DNA from: Candidatus Zhuqueibacterota bacterium
Lineage (GTDB): Bacteria; Zhuqueibacterota; Zhuqueibacteria; Residuimicrobiales; Oceaniaggregativiventaceae
NCBI GenBank assembly: GCA_014728115.1
Contig: WJME01000182.1
Location: 1-42,792, forward strand
Reading direction: 5' to 3'
DNA length: 42,792 nt
Shown: positions 8,303 to 16,366 of the stretch, in pieces
Layout: each line of letters opens with the position of its first letter
Position numbering within the stretch: the stretch's first letter is position 1
Translations under genes and position numbers: made by a program
Notes under the pieces: model-generated
The model's input: the letters and a program-made list of their open reading frames with translations, nothing else
The model's database searches: none
What the model was told of the DNA's origin: nothing

Positions 8303-10357
8303 ATGGAGTTTTTGAACAAGATTGTTTTTATAGTCATGTGTTGTACGGTATTCGCTTTTGGTCAGGACTATTTGTGGCCTACCAATGCGAGTAAAGCTTT
8401 GACGTCGTCGTTTGCAGAATCCCGACGCAGCCGGTTTCACGCAGGTATCGATATCAAGACCTGGGGTCAGGAAGGTTATCCTCTATACGCCATACGTGAT
8501 GGTTATATTTCACGCATTCGTGTCTCCCCTTACGGCTATGGCAGAGCTCTTTATATCACCCTCGATACAGGTGAGATCGTCATTTATGGCCATATGCAAA
8601 AGTTTAATGCCGACATCGAAGCGTATGTCTGGCAACAGCAACAGCAGCAAAATTCTTTCAGCGTAAATCTTTGGCCTGGTCGCAATCGTTTTGTGGTCAA
8701 ACAGGGAGATTTGGTCGGCTATACCGGGCAAACAGGGATAGGTTATCCCCATTTGCATTTTGAAATGAGAGACTCTGCCAACAGACCCTTTAATCCTTTG
8801 TCAAAAGGATATCAATTACAGGATACTGTCCGGCCGATCATCACCAAGATCGCGGTCTTTCCGATCAATGCGTATTCGCAGGTGCAGGAGGATGTTCGTC
8901 CTGTTATCTTTTATCCACAGCGTCTCGCCCCAGGTCAATACCGCATCACTCAACCCATACAAGTGGATGGGCAGATCGGATTTGGGGTGGATGCCTATGA
9001 CCAAATGAATGGTATTAGCAATAAATTCGGGACCTATATCAATCAGCTGTTTATAAATGATCAACTGGTTTTCGATGCAAAATATGACCGGTTTTCATAT
9101 GATGTCAATAATCATCTGAAACTGGATCGGGATTATCGTTTCATGTCTCAGGGCAAGGGAACGTTTTATAAACTTTATCGCGACAAGGGTAATCGATTGC
9201 CTTTTTATGGCAGTTCTCAACTCTTTTACGGAGTTGTGGATTTTATTCCTGCGGAAGGAAATAGCCATTACACAGGTTCGACCTATCCGGCCGACAATGG
9301 TGTGATACAGATGACGGGTGAGCAACATGAATTGAAAATCATCTGTCTCGATTTTTGGGGAAATCAAACAGAGGTGACCGGCGTTTTACAAAGGAATCGT
9401 ATAGAACCTCAGCGCTCTGATGAGCCAAACATCTCTGCGGATGGGGATTCGATTACAGCCCACTTTACAGCTGAATATTTTGATACGTTTATTCGACTGG
9501 AATGGACGTTTAGCCGTATCCCTGATTTTGTGCCCCGTATTGTCGCCAATATGACGCTGGATCGCAGCCAACCCATCGGGTTGTTTCGAACAGGGGAAAG
9601 GACCTTTTGGGGCGTATTGGATATCTCACATATCGATGGTCCGGTAAGGTTGGATGTTCATGCCGGGGGTGAGCGTCTTATCCAATGGTTACCCTTTACA
9701 CGGGTCGAGGTCAATGAAGATAAAGAGATTCGATCCGAGGATGGGGATTTTGCAGTGGAATTTTATTCCAATTCCCTGTTCCGGGATATCTTTGTGCGGA
9801 TAGATCAGGAAGCTCCGAAATCTTCTGAAGGGCTGGTCTTTGCAAGCCAGGCTTATACTCTGGCGCCTCAGGATGTTGCCCTGGATGATGGGGTGTCGTT
9901 GCGATTCACATTCGATCCGACAGACTCGTTATCCGACAAACTGGCCATCTTTGCCAGAGGGAGGCAGGATCGTTGGTATTTTGTCAACAATAAAAAGGAT
10001 CATCGCTTGCGGACCCTGGGCGGCAATGTGACCACTTTGGGTACCTATGCTCTGGCCTATGACACTGAGCCTCCGGTCTTGTATTCTTTGCATCCTTCCC
10101 AGAATGCCCGCCTGAGCGACCCCCGGCCGACTTTACGCGCGCGTTTTGCCGACGCGCTTTCGGGTATAAGTGGAGAAAGAAATATGCAACTCTTACTGGA
10201 TGGAAAACGGGTTATTGCAGAGTATGATCCGGAAAAAGCGTCTTTGTTTTACTCGCCGAGACAAGATTTGTCCCCGGGTCAGCACAGCGTGCAAATCATT
10301 TTGCGGGATCGATGCGGCAATGTGACCCGTCGCGAGCATCAATTCTATATTCCCTAA
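8303..10357 (+). CDS. Secreted M23-family zinc endopeptidase with long C-terminal region
   Basis: The 684-residue protein starts with a signal peptide (about residues 1-20, ending FAFGQ). The M23 (LytM) domain occupies roughly residues 30-165: His46 and Asp50 in HAGID, His97 in YGHM, and His150/His152 in HLHFE are the zinc and catalytic residues, all present. M23 enzymes cut peptidoglycan cross-bridges or other Gly-rich peptides in the periplasm. A run of six glutamines at 111-116 lies in an insertion between the first and last catalytic motifs. The remaining 500 residues look like beta-rich domains, including an Ig-like tail near 590-684 (LHPSQNARLSDPRPTLRARF). Similar architecture is common in FCB bacteria. 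The gene start ATG 8303 has only a weak ribosome site. Confidence 0.9.
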   Translation: MEFLNKIVFIVMCCTVFAFGQDYLWPTNASKALTSSFAESRRSRFHAGIDIKTWGQEGYPLYAIRDGYISRIRVSPYGYGRALYITLDTGEIVIYGHMQKFNADIEAYVWQQQQQQNSFSVNLWPGRNRFVVKQGDLVGYTGQTGIGYPHLHFEMRDSANRPFNPLSKGYQLQDTVRPIITKIAVFPINAYSQVQEDVRPVIFYPQRLAPGQYRITQPIQVDGQIGFGVDAYDQMNGISNKFGTYINQLFINDQLVFDAKYDRFSYDVNNHLKLDRDYRFMSQGKGTFYKLYRDKGNRLPFYGSSQLFYGVVDFIPAEGNSHYTGSTYPADNGVIQMTGEQHELKIICLDFWGNQTEVTGVLQRNRIEPQRSDEPNISADGDSITAHFTAEYFDTFIRLEWTFSRIPDFVPRIVANMTLDRSQPIGLFRTGERTFWGVLDISHIDGPVRLDVHAGGERLIQWLPFTRVEVNEDKEIRSEDGDFAVEFYSNSLFRDIFVRIDQEAPKSSEGLVFASQAYTLAPQDVALDDGVSLRFTFDPTDSLSDKLAIFARGRQDRWYFVNNKKDHRLRTLGGNVTTLGTYALAYDTEPPVLYSLHPSQNARLSDPRPTLRARFADALSGISGERNMQLLLDGKRVIAEYDPEKASLFYSPRQDLSPGQHSVQIILRDRCGNVTRREHQFYIP

Positions 10358-10374
10358 ATATAGGCAGGAACACC

Positions 10375-11040
10375 ATGATTCCGATCAAAGATGACAATCC
10401 CACCCAGAGTACGCCCTTTGTGACCGTCACACTGATTGCACTCAATGTGGTCATCTTTATCTATCAACTCACCATGTCGCCGCAACATATGGTCGAGTTT
10501 ACCCGGCACTATGCTGCGATTCCGGAACAGATCAGCCAGGGAAAACAGCTATATGCTATTTTTACCTCGATGTTTTTGCATGGGGGGTTATTGCATTTAT
10601 TGGGCAATATGCTCTATTTATGGATTTTTGGTGATAATATTGAACATATTTGCGGGCATGGTCGGTTTTTGGCGTTCTATCTTTTATGCGGATTATTTGC
10701 GTTTTTTAGCCACTATATTACCATGCCAGGCTCTGATGTTCCCATGGTCGGAGCCAGCGGTGCCATATCCGGTGTATTGGGAGCCTATGCGATCCGGTTT
10801 CCACGGGCAAGAGTGCATGTTTTTATCTGGTTCTTTTTCTTTATATATACGGTGGTCAAGATTCCGGCGATATATGTGCTGGGAATCTGGTTTGTGATGC
10901 AAATATTCAGCGGTTTGGCGGCAGCGGGCGGGCAATCCGGAGTGGCGTTTTTTGCTCATATTGGCGGATTTATTGCAGGATTGATTTTTATCCGCTATTT
11001 TGAGCGTCGGTCCTATCGGGCGCGAATGAATTCCGACTGA
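10375..11040 (+). CDS. Rhomboid-family intramembrane serine protease
   Basis: The 221-residue product from ATG 10375 has the rhomboid fold with several membrane segments. The HGGLLHLLGNM motif (69-79), catalytic Ser128 in GASGAISG and His195 in AHIGGF are all present, so the Ser-His dyad is intact. These proteases cut transmembrane helices within the membrane. The start after the M23 stop behind AGGCAGGA is preferred; an open frame extends upstream into the M23 gene but gives no sensible N terminus. The conserved N-terminal PIKDDNP is typical of bacterial rhomboids. Substrate is unknown. Confidence 0.94.
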   Translation: MIPIKDDNPTQSTPFVTVTLIALNVVIFIYQLTMSPQHMVEFTRHYAAIPEQISQGKQLYAIFTSMFLHGGLLHLLGNMLYLWIFGDNIEHICGHGRFLAFYLLCGLFAFFSHYITMPGSDVPMVGASGAISGVLGAYAIRFPRARVHVFIWFFFFIYTVVKIPAIYVLGIWFVMQIFSGLAAAGGQSGVAFFAHIGGFIAGLIFIRYFERRSYRARMNSD

Positions 11041-11079
11041 TTATTTTAAAAAAAAGAGGCGATCATTTGTATTTTTATC

Positions 11080-11108
11080 TTGACAAGTGTTCGCTTTTTT
11101 TGTATCTT
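11080..11108 (+). promoter_or_regulatory. lexA promoter
   Basis: Consensus TTGACA at 11080-11085 and TATCTT at 11103-11108 are exactly 17 bases apart. Transcription would start near 11115, within the SOS-like palindrome that follows. Confidence 0.75.
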
Positions 11109-11112
11109 TTGG

Positions 11113-11128
11113 GTGAACAAATGTTTAC
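11113..11128. promoter_or_regulatory. SOS-box-like LexA operator
   Basis: GTGAACAAATGTTTAC is an imperfect inverted repeat centred near the predicted transcription start. Its core GAAC-N4-GTTT is one base from the GAAC-N4-GTTC operator known from Gram-positive LexA. Placement over the start site of lexA fits autorepression. Further GTTC half-sites occur at about 11088-11092 (TGTTCG) and 11154-11157. Confidence 0.6.
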
Positions 11129-11162
11129 ATTGTGACAGACAAAATAAACGAATGTTCTCGAC

Positions 11163-11795
11163 ATGAAAAAAGAATTGACCGAAAAACAACGGCTGGTTTA
11201 TGAAACGATCCGCGACTATCAAACAGAATTTGGTTATTCACCTTCGGTGCGTGATTTGGCAGAGAGGCTGGGTCATGCTTCACCGGCCGGAATCCACAAG
11301 ATACTCAAAGTCCTGCAGGAAAAGGGGTATCTGGCAAAAAGCGATAAGGGCAAGAGCCGGAGCCTCGGTTTATTAAAGAGCGATCCGGAAAACGAGGGCA
11401 GGACCATCAAAGCACCTGTTGTCGGGCATGTGGCTGCGGGTTCGCCTCAGCTTGCTTATGAAGAGAATGAAGGAGAATTTATACTGGATGGCAACTGGCT
11501 TTCGGCAGAAAAACCCTTTTTGCTCAGAGTTCAGGGATTCAGTATGATCGATGCCGGGATCCGGCCAGGGGATTTGCTGGTGGTAGAACCTGTACAATCG
11601 TGTCATAATGGCGAAATCATTATCGCTCTTTTGGAAGATGAGGCCACTGTGAAACGATTTTACCGAGAGCGTGATCGCATCCGATTACAGCCTGAAAATG
11701 AAACCATGCAGCCGATATATATCGAGCGCAATGATCCTGCGTTCAGGATCATTGGCAGAGTCAAAGGGTTGATGCGAAAATTTGATATAGTATGA
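11163..11795 (+). CDS. lexA: LexA repressor
   Basis: The 210-residue protein has a winged helix DNA-binding domain (residues 1-70, with SPSVRDLAERLGHASPAGIHKIL as recognition region), the self-cleavage bond Ala92-Gly93 in VAAGSP, and the catalytic pair Ser127 (GFSMID) and Lys164 (TVKRF). RecA filaments stimulate this self-cleavage and so release the SOS genes. The length is normal. No clear Shine-Dalgarno sequence precedes the ATG. A promoter and an SOS-like palindrome lie directly upstream, and a small unknown gene follows at 11811. Confidence 0.97.
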   Translation: MKKELTEKQRLVYETIRDYQTEFGYSPSVRDLAERLGHASPAGIHKILKVLQEKGYLAKSDKGKSRSLGLLKSDPENEGRTIKAPVVGHVAAGSPQLAYEENEGEFILDGNWLSAEKPFLLRVQGFSMIDAGIRPGDLLVVEPVQSCHNGEIIIALLEDEATVKRFYRERDRIRLQPENETMQPIYIERNDPAFRIIGRVKGLMRKFDIV

Positions 11796-11810
11796 ATCAG
11801 GGAGAATGTT

Positions 11811-12200
11811 ATGTTTATACAAGATCAAATCACGATAGATCATCCGGTATCGAAACCTCAGGTTGATATTCAAAATCCGGGTCTGGTGTTCGAGTCTGCC
11901 ATGACAGAGATCAATCAATTTTTTTCCAGATTGTATGATCGATTTCAGATCACGGCCCAGGAATTCGAATCCTATCTCCTGCACAAAGAACCAAAGATCA
12001 AGCATCGGTTGGATGAATTATACGTCAAAATAGACAGCGATGTCTATGGCCGGTTCCGTACCGGGTCATTGACATCCCCCGGATTCAAAGAGTGGCGGGA
12101 TCATCTCGTCGAATGGAAAAAACTCTTGTTGTCGGCGTTGCGGCTCTATGAGATCGATTGTACTGCCGATAAAGGATTGTTGGAACATTCGATCAATTGA
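11811..12200 (+). CDS. Unknown 129-residue protein downstream of lexA
   Basis: I do not recognise this family. The gene starts 15 bases after lexA behind a good GGGAG site, so translation is credible and co-transcription with lexA is likely. The product is soluble and mostly alpha-helical in appearance, with aromatic and charged residues (FFSRLYDRFQI, WRDHLVEWKKLLL) and no signal peptide or cysteine motif. Being behind the lexA promoter, it may be induced by DNA damage; this is inference from position only. Confidence 0.7.
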   Translation: MFIQDQITIDHPVSKPQVDIQNPGLVFESAMTEINQFFSRLYDRFQITAQEFESYLLHKEPKIKHRLDELYVKIDSDVYGRFRTGSLTSPGFKEWRDHLVEWKKLLLSALRLYEIDCTADKGLLEHSIN

Positions 12201-12223
12201 TCCGATGGGGTCTGCCAGGCGTT

Positions 12224-13198
12224 TCAATCATCCATGGTCAACAGAATCTTTCCGGTGGTCTGCCGGCTGGCCAGTTTTTCGTGCGCTGTGGCGGCTTTTG
12301 ATAATGGATATTCCTGATCAATATGCAGCACAAGATCACCGGACATGAGCCAGTGAAATAGATCGCGGGCCCGTTGATTGAGGCGCTCGCGATCCGGTAT
12401 ATAGTGAAAAAGCGAAGGCCGGGTAAAAAACAGTGATCCTTTTTGGTTAAAGATCGTAAGATCCAGGGGCGCTACCTTACCGCTGGATTGGCCAAACAAA
12501 ACCATTGTTCCCAGCGGTCGCAGACAATTGAGACTCTTTTCAAAGGTGTTCTTGCCCACAGAATCATAGACCACATGAACCCCTTGACCGCCAGTCAGTT
12601 CCTGGACCTGTTTTTCGAAATCTTGTTCAGAATAGACAATGGCCTGGTCTGCGCCCAGCGATTTGACACGCTCTGCTTTTTCGTGCGATCCTGCAGTGCC
12701 GATGACTTTTGCCCCACAGAGTTTCGCGATCTGAACCAAAAGCGATCCCACTCCGCCGGCTGCAGCATGCACAAGAGCGATATCGCCCTTTTTTAAAGCA
12801 AAGGTAGACTTTAGCAGGTAATGTGCGGTCATGCCCTGCAGCATGATTGCGGCTGCCTGCTTTGCAGGTATGTCCTGCGGGATCTTGACGGTGCGGTCTG
12901 CAGGGGCGATAACATAGTCAGCATAAGCGCCTGGAACGGTGGCAAATGCGACATGATCTCCTGGCGAGATATCCTTTACTCCTGAACCGGTCTCGATCAC
13001 CGTGCCCGCACCTTCAAGACCAGGTACAAAAGGCAATTCTTTGGGATAGAGCCCTGTACGATGATAGATGTCGATGAAATTCACGCCCGCCGCTTGCATT
13101 TTGACCAAGAGTTCGCCCTTGCCTGGTTTCGGCTGGTCAATGCTTTGATAGTCCAAAACCTCTGGACCACCGGTTTTTGAAATGAGAATTGCGTTCAT
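12224..13198 (-). CDS. Zinc-independent quinone oxidoreductase (MDR superfamily)
   Basis: The 324-residue protein matches NADPH:quinone oxidoreductases of the medium-chain dehydrogenase superfamily. It has the N-terminal substrate domain (NFIDIYHRTGLYP, VPGLEGAG) and a Rossmann segment HAAAGGVGSLLVQIAK for NADPH. The cysteines and Glu of the structural and catalytic zinc sites of alcohol dehydrogenases are lacking, as expected for this branch. ATG 13198 is chosen because AAGGAAA lies just upstream; the longer open frame to 13222 has no such support. It is a single gene convergent with the lexA unit, separated by 23 bases. Confidence 0.92.
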   Translation of the reverse strand: MNAILISKTGGPEVLDYQSIDQPKPGKGELLVKMQAAGVNFIDIYHRTGLYPKELPFVPGLEGAGTVIETGSGVKDISPGDHVAFATVPGAYADYVIAPADRTVKIPQDIPAKQAAAIMLQGMTAHYLLKSTFALKKGDIALVHAAAGGVGSLLVQIAKLCGAKVIGTAGSHEKAERVKSLGADQAIVYSEQDFEKQVQELTGGQGVHVVYDSVGKNTFEKSLNCLRPLGTMVLFGQSSGKVAPLDLTIFNQKGSLFFTRPSLFHYIPDRERLNQRARDLFHWLMSGDLVLHIDQEYPLSKAATAHEKLASRQTTGKILLTMDD

Positions 13199-13369
13199 AG
13201 AGTTTCCTTGGCGTTTGTTCAAATTCTAGTTTTATCAACAATGCTTTTTTGTCAAAGCATCCGGTTTTTTTAAAACGTCGTAAATGCTCATAGAATGACT
13301 ATAGCTAGTATTTCTGTTGATTTTTAATACTATATTTTGTACCTTTATCATTATTTATCAGTTGGGAGG

Positions 13370-13621
13370 ATGATGAAAGTGGCAAAAACAAAACCACAAG
13401 ATTGGCATGCCTATTGGGGCAAGTACCAGGACGTGACCTTTTTGCAAGAACGGTCGCAAAATCTGGATGAAACGCTGAGTGATATAGAAAATGAATTTGG
13501 TATCAAATTGTTGTCCGGAGACCATATTCTGATTATCTCTGCGCTTGAAGATCGTATCGAAGAACTGGAAAGTTTAACCGCTCATGCCGATGCTGAGGGT
13601 GTACAGGGTGAACTTTTTTAA
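13370..13621 (+). CDS. Unknown small protein of about 80 residues
   Basis: Not recognised. GGGAGG at 13364-13369 precedes several possible in-frame starts: ATG 13370 and ATG 13373 are too close, while GTG 13379 lies at the usual distance and would give VAKTKPQDWHAYWGKYQ as its beginning. The product is acidic at its C terminus (LEDRIEELESLTAHADAE) and probably ends in a short helix that could form a coiled coil. No membrane segment is visible. It is followed 15 bases later by a small cysteine-containing gene and both end at the same terminator. Confidence 0.65.
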   Translation: MMKVAKTKPQDWHAYWGKYQDVTFLQERSQNLDETLSDIENEFGIKLLSGDHILIISALEDRIEELESLTAHADAEGVQGELF

Positions 13622-13636
13622 GCAGTAGGAGTTTAT

Positions 13637-13855
13637 TTGTCTGATTCAAAAAATGCCGGTGTCACCTCTTCGCGAATCAAATTCTGTGATTTACGATGCG
13701 AACATGCAACATTCGCCGATCAGGAACACGTCGATGGCAGCAATAGCTGCAGAACCTTTGCTGCTCTCTATTGCAAACAATTGCAGCAATTGGTGACAAA
13801 AAACGCACCTTGTGCCGTTTTATTCGGTCAACGCCGGCCTAAATCAACCCTTTAA
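13637..13855 (+). CDS. Small cysteine-rich protein, unknown function
   Basis: A 72-residue product starting at TTG 13637, five bases after TAGGAG (13626-13631). The cysteines fall in a regular pattern: FCDLRCEHA, then SCRTFAALYCKQL, then KNAPC, five in all. Spaced pairs like these suggest a metal site, zinc or iron-sulfur. It lies in a two-gene unit with the preceding small gene and is followed by a strong terminator. The unusual start codon and short length leave some doubt, but the ribosome site and the ordered cysteines support a real gene. Confidence 0.6.
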   Translation: MSDSKNAGVTSSRIKFCDLRCEHATFADQEHVDGSNSCRTFAALYCKQLQQLVTKNAPCAVLFGQRRPKSTL

Positions 13856-13903
13856 TACCGGCTTTTCATATCCGTATAGGATGAAAATATCGAGTATCTT
13901 TTG

Positions 13904-13928
13904 GCCCCGCTTATGGTGGGGCTTTTTT
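13904..13928 (+). terminator. Rho-independent terminator
   Basis: GCCCCGC pairs with GTGGGGC (one G-U pair) around a TTATG loop, followed by six T at 13923-13928. It ends the small-gene unit and separates it from mntP. Confidence 0.85.
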
Positions 13929-14023
13929 GTCATTTTACCGGGTCCCTCAAACAAGCGCCGGGTTCTGCCAGAGACTCTCTGATTACCCGAGATCGATAAA
14001 CGATATGAACGGAACAAAGAGCG

Positions 14024-14602
14024 ATGATGGGCATGGAATTGCTGATGATTCTCGGCCTCGCCATAGGACTTGCCATGGATGCCTTTGCTGTCTCTATTGC
14101 CGCCGGAACCAACACCCTAGTGATCGGAAAAAGAGCGACCTTTCGTATCTCTTTTCATTTCGGACTTTTTCAGGGTCTGATGCCCATTCTGGGTTGGTTG
14201 GCCGGTACCAGGATTGCACCCCTCATTCAATCGGTCGATCATTGGGTGGCGTTTTTTTTATTGAGTTTTATCGGTGGAAAAATGATTCTTTCAGGATCTG
14301 ATGGCGATTCAGATTCACCACCGACGAATCCCTCCAGAGGATGGAATCTGGTCATGCTCTCAATTGCGACCAGTATCGATGCCCTTGCTGTCGGTCTCTC
14401 TCTGGGGATGCTCAACGTCCGAATCTGGTTCCCGAGCCTGGTCATCGGCATCGTCACCGGACTTTTATCTCTGGTAGGTGTCTTGTTCGGCAATCGTCTT
14501 GGAATGCGATTTGGACGTCGAATTGAGATTGTCGGAGGACTGATTTTACTTTTTATCGGGCTGAGAATTCTTTATTCTCGTCTCTTTACCTTGTCGGGTT
14601 AG
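14024..14602 (+). CDS. mntP: MntP-type manganese efflux pump
   Basis: The 192-residue membrane protein carries the two related motifs of MntP: GLAMDAFAVSIAAG near the N terminus and SIATSIDALAVGLSLG in the second half, reflecting an internal duplication. The aspartates in both are needed for Mn(II) export in the family. About six membrane helices are apparent. ATG codons at 14024, 14027 and 14033 are all possible starts; the ribosome site is weak. I looked for a manganese (yybP-ykoY) riboswitch in the 95 bases upstream and saw no convincing match. Confidence 0.92.
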   Translation: MMGMELLMILGLAIGLAMDAFAVSIAAGTNTLVIGKRATFRISFHFGLFQGLMPILGWLAGTRIAPLIQSVDHWVAFFLLSFIGGKMILSGSDGDSDSPPTNPSRGWNLVMLSIATSIDALAVGLSLGMLNVRIWFPSLVIGIVTGLLSLVGVLFGNRLGMRFGRRIEIVGGLILLFIGLRILYSRLFTLSG

Positions 14603-14633
14603 TTTATTGGTTTTACCTCAATCAAGGATGAAT

Positions 14634-15461
14634 ATGCTATCGAGATCGCTGATTCATAAAAGCCGGGCGCCGTTTGTTATTTTTCTTGCACTATTTTTAA
14701 TCGTCTGTGCAGGTCACAAACCTACCTATCCGCCGTTCACAGAAAAATCGTATGATCAGGTCGTCGAAAACTGGTTGCAACGATTTTCATCCAAGCAGGG
14801 TGCTGATAGCCTTGTGTTGCTCGGTACGAGTACTCAGGACAGGCCCATCTGGGCTCACCGGTTTGGTCAGGGATCAAGAACCGCTCTGGTCATGGGGGGG
14901 ATTCATGGAGATGAACACAGTTCCGTTTGGTTAATGTCAATGTGTTTAGATACTCTGGCATTTATGGATTTTGATTCTGTGAAAATATATGTCATACCGG
15001 TTGCCAATCCGGATGGCCTCGTCAAGAATACACGCCAAAATGCGAACAAAGTGGACTTGAATCGCAATTTTCCTACAGCAAACTGGAAACCCAGCGCGGG
15101 TGAGCGATCCTATGCTCCGGGCCCATTTGCCGGTTCCGAGATCGAAACCCAGATTCTTGTCAGGTTTTTAAGCGAGCATCAGCCGGCATTCATCATCACA
15201 GCGCATGCGCCACTGGCTTGCGTGAATTACGACGGTCCTGCGGAGAACTATGCCGCTGTTATGGCAGAGATAAGCGGCTATCCTGCAAAATCGGATATCG
15301 GATATCCGACTCCCGGCTCTATGGGGACTTTTACAGGAGACGAACGGCAAATACCCACCATTACCTTAGAGTTGCAAAAAATTGAATCTCCCGAACGCAT
15401 GCATGATCATGTCAGAGCGGTTCTGGCTGCCTTGAAACTATTACAAAATCAGATTTCCTGA
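14634..15461 (+). CDS. Exported M14-family zinc carboxypeptidase, MpaA-like
   Basis: From ATG 14634 the product is 275 residues with a hydrophobic signal (residues 12-25) ending at IVCAGHK; the cysteine hints at a lipoprotein, though the residue before it is Val rather than Gly, Ala or Ser. The M14 zinc site is complete: His91 and Glu94 (IHGDE), His191 (ITAHAP) and catalytic Glu246 (ITLEL); Arg144 in DLNRNFP binds substrate carboxylate. The compact size suits murein peptide amidases or gamma-D-glutamyl peptidases that process peptidoglycan peptides. AAGG six bases upstream supports this start. The facing gene ends 12 bases away on the other strand. Confidence 0.88.
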   Translation: MLSRSLIHKSRAPFVIFLALFLIVCAGHKPTYPPFTEKSYDQVVENWLQRFSSKQGADSLVLLGTSTQDRPIWAHRFGQGSRTALVMGGIHGDEHSSVWLMSMCLDTLAFMDFDSVKIYVIPVANPDGLVKNTRQNANKVDLNRNFPTANWKPSAGERSYAPGPFAGSEIETQILVRFLSEHQPAFIITAHAPLACVNYDGPAENYAAVMAEISGYPAKSDIGYPTPGSMGTFTGDERQIPTITLELQKIESPERMHDHVRAVLAALKLLQNQIS

Positions 15462-15473
15462 TCCGTCCTCGGG

Positions 15474-16355
15474 TTACCAGTCGATCGTCTCTCCAGCCAC
15501 ATTCAAATTGACATCTGTATTGATATCAAAATTAAAAATATTTTCCGGATGGACAAGACGAACAGCTTTGATATTCTTGATTTCATCCAGCGAGGTTGCC
15601 TGATCTCCGTATCCATTTGTGCCTTTTTGACTCGACCAGTATAACAGCTTTTTATCCTCGTTATCCTTTATCCAGCCTAAAAAGATGGTCGAATGTCCCA
15701 GCCCGGATTTCCAGGAGATATTGACAAAATCTCCCGGCCGGCACTGTCTGGGTTCTATGGGCCGACCCATCTGAGAGTATTGTACAAGCGCAAAGTCATT
15801 GCCAAAGCCGTCTGCATTCCAATATCCCCAGAACTTGACATTGTCCTCACGGCGACTGCCATCGGGTTCCTGCATACGCAAGGCTTCGTAATGGGTTTCA
15901 GACAGGGATGCATGTCCTTCCGGCATCATAAGATTCATGGCCTCGATAAATGCGGTATAGGTGGCTCCGCTACAATAGCTGGATTGTCTGGGAATCTCTA
16001 TCAGAGGTCTGTTAAAGAGTTTCAAATTATAAGTAACCGGTGATTCCGGCGGATCGGCGGTAATACCAATGAAATATGTTCCACCGTCCATGGCTTTTGA
16101 TTGAACCGTGTCGATGGCCTTTAGGATATAGGCATTGATCCCATCGATAGTTTTACCCAATCGTTCATAGTGCTGTGTATGATGAGGTCCGGGCAACTGT
16201 GATGAATCCAGTATGAACCACGATCCGTCATCTGTGGTGGCCTCTGGGAAGGCAATCTCTTGTTCGGCTGGCTCTGTGTTCTGATCAGACTGGGATCCAC
16301 AGCCAATAATCACCAACAATGTAGAGAACATCCCCATAGCAATAATCTTTTGCAT
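15474..16355 (-). CDS. Lipoprotein with NlpC/P60- or CHAP-like Cys/His arrangement
   Basis: The 293-residue product starts at ATG 16355 and has a lipobox LLVIIGC, with Cys19 as the lipid-modified residue. Cys128 in SSYCSGATYTAF starts a helix and His221 in GLGHSTIFLGW starts a beta strand, which is the catalytic layout of papain-like peptidoglycan amidases. A polar third residue may lie in YWSSQKGTNG (239-248). I would call it a probable periplasmic or outer-membrane cell wall hydrolase, but sequence alone cannot prove activity. A TTG codon at 16370 is an alternative start that overlaps the preceding stop; ATG 16355 has GGA upstream and gives the better signal. It is the last gene of the minus-strand run. 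Confidence 0.7.
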   Translation of the reverse strand: MQKIIAMGMFSTLLVIIGCGSQSDQNTEPAEQEIAFPEATTDDGSWFILDSSQLPGPHHTQHYERLGKTIDGINAYILKAIDTVQSKAMDGGTYFIGITADPPESPVTYNLKLFNRPLIEIPRQSSYCSGATYTAFIEAMNLMMPEGHASLSETHYEALRMQEPDGSRREDNVKFWGYWNADGFGNDFALVQYSQMGRPIEPRQCRPGDFVNISWKSGLGHSTIFLGWIKDNEDKKLLYWSSQKGTNGYGDQATSLDEIKNIKAVRLVHPENIFNFDINTDVNLNVAGETIDW

Positions 16356-16366
16356 TCGTCTTTTCC

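Noticed and set aside
13223..13369. Promoter for the small-gene unit
   Set aside because: TTGTCA and TAAAAC are 16 bases apart but both are weak; several other A/T tracts match equally well.
13929..14023. Possible manganese (yybP-ykoY) riboswitch upstream of mntP
   Set aside because: There are some G/C-rich repeats (GGGTCC, GCCGGG), but I could not place the conserved internal loops of the class.
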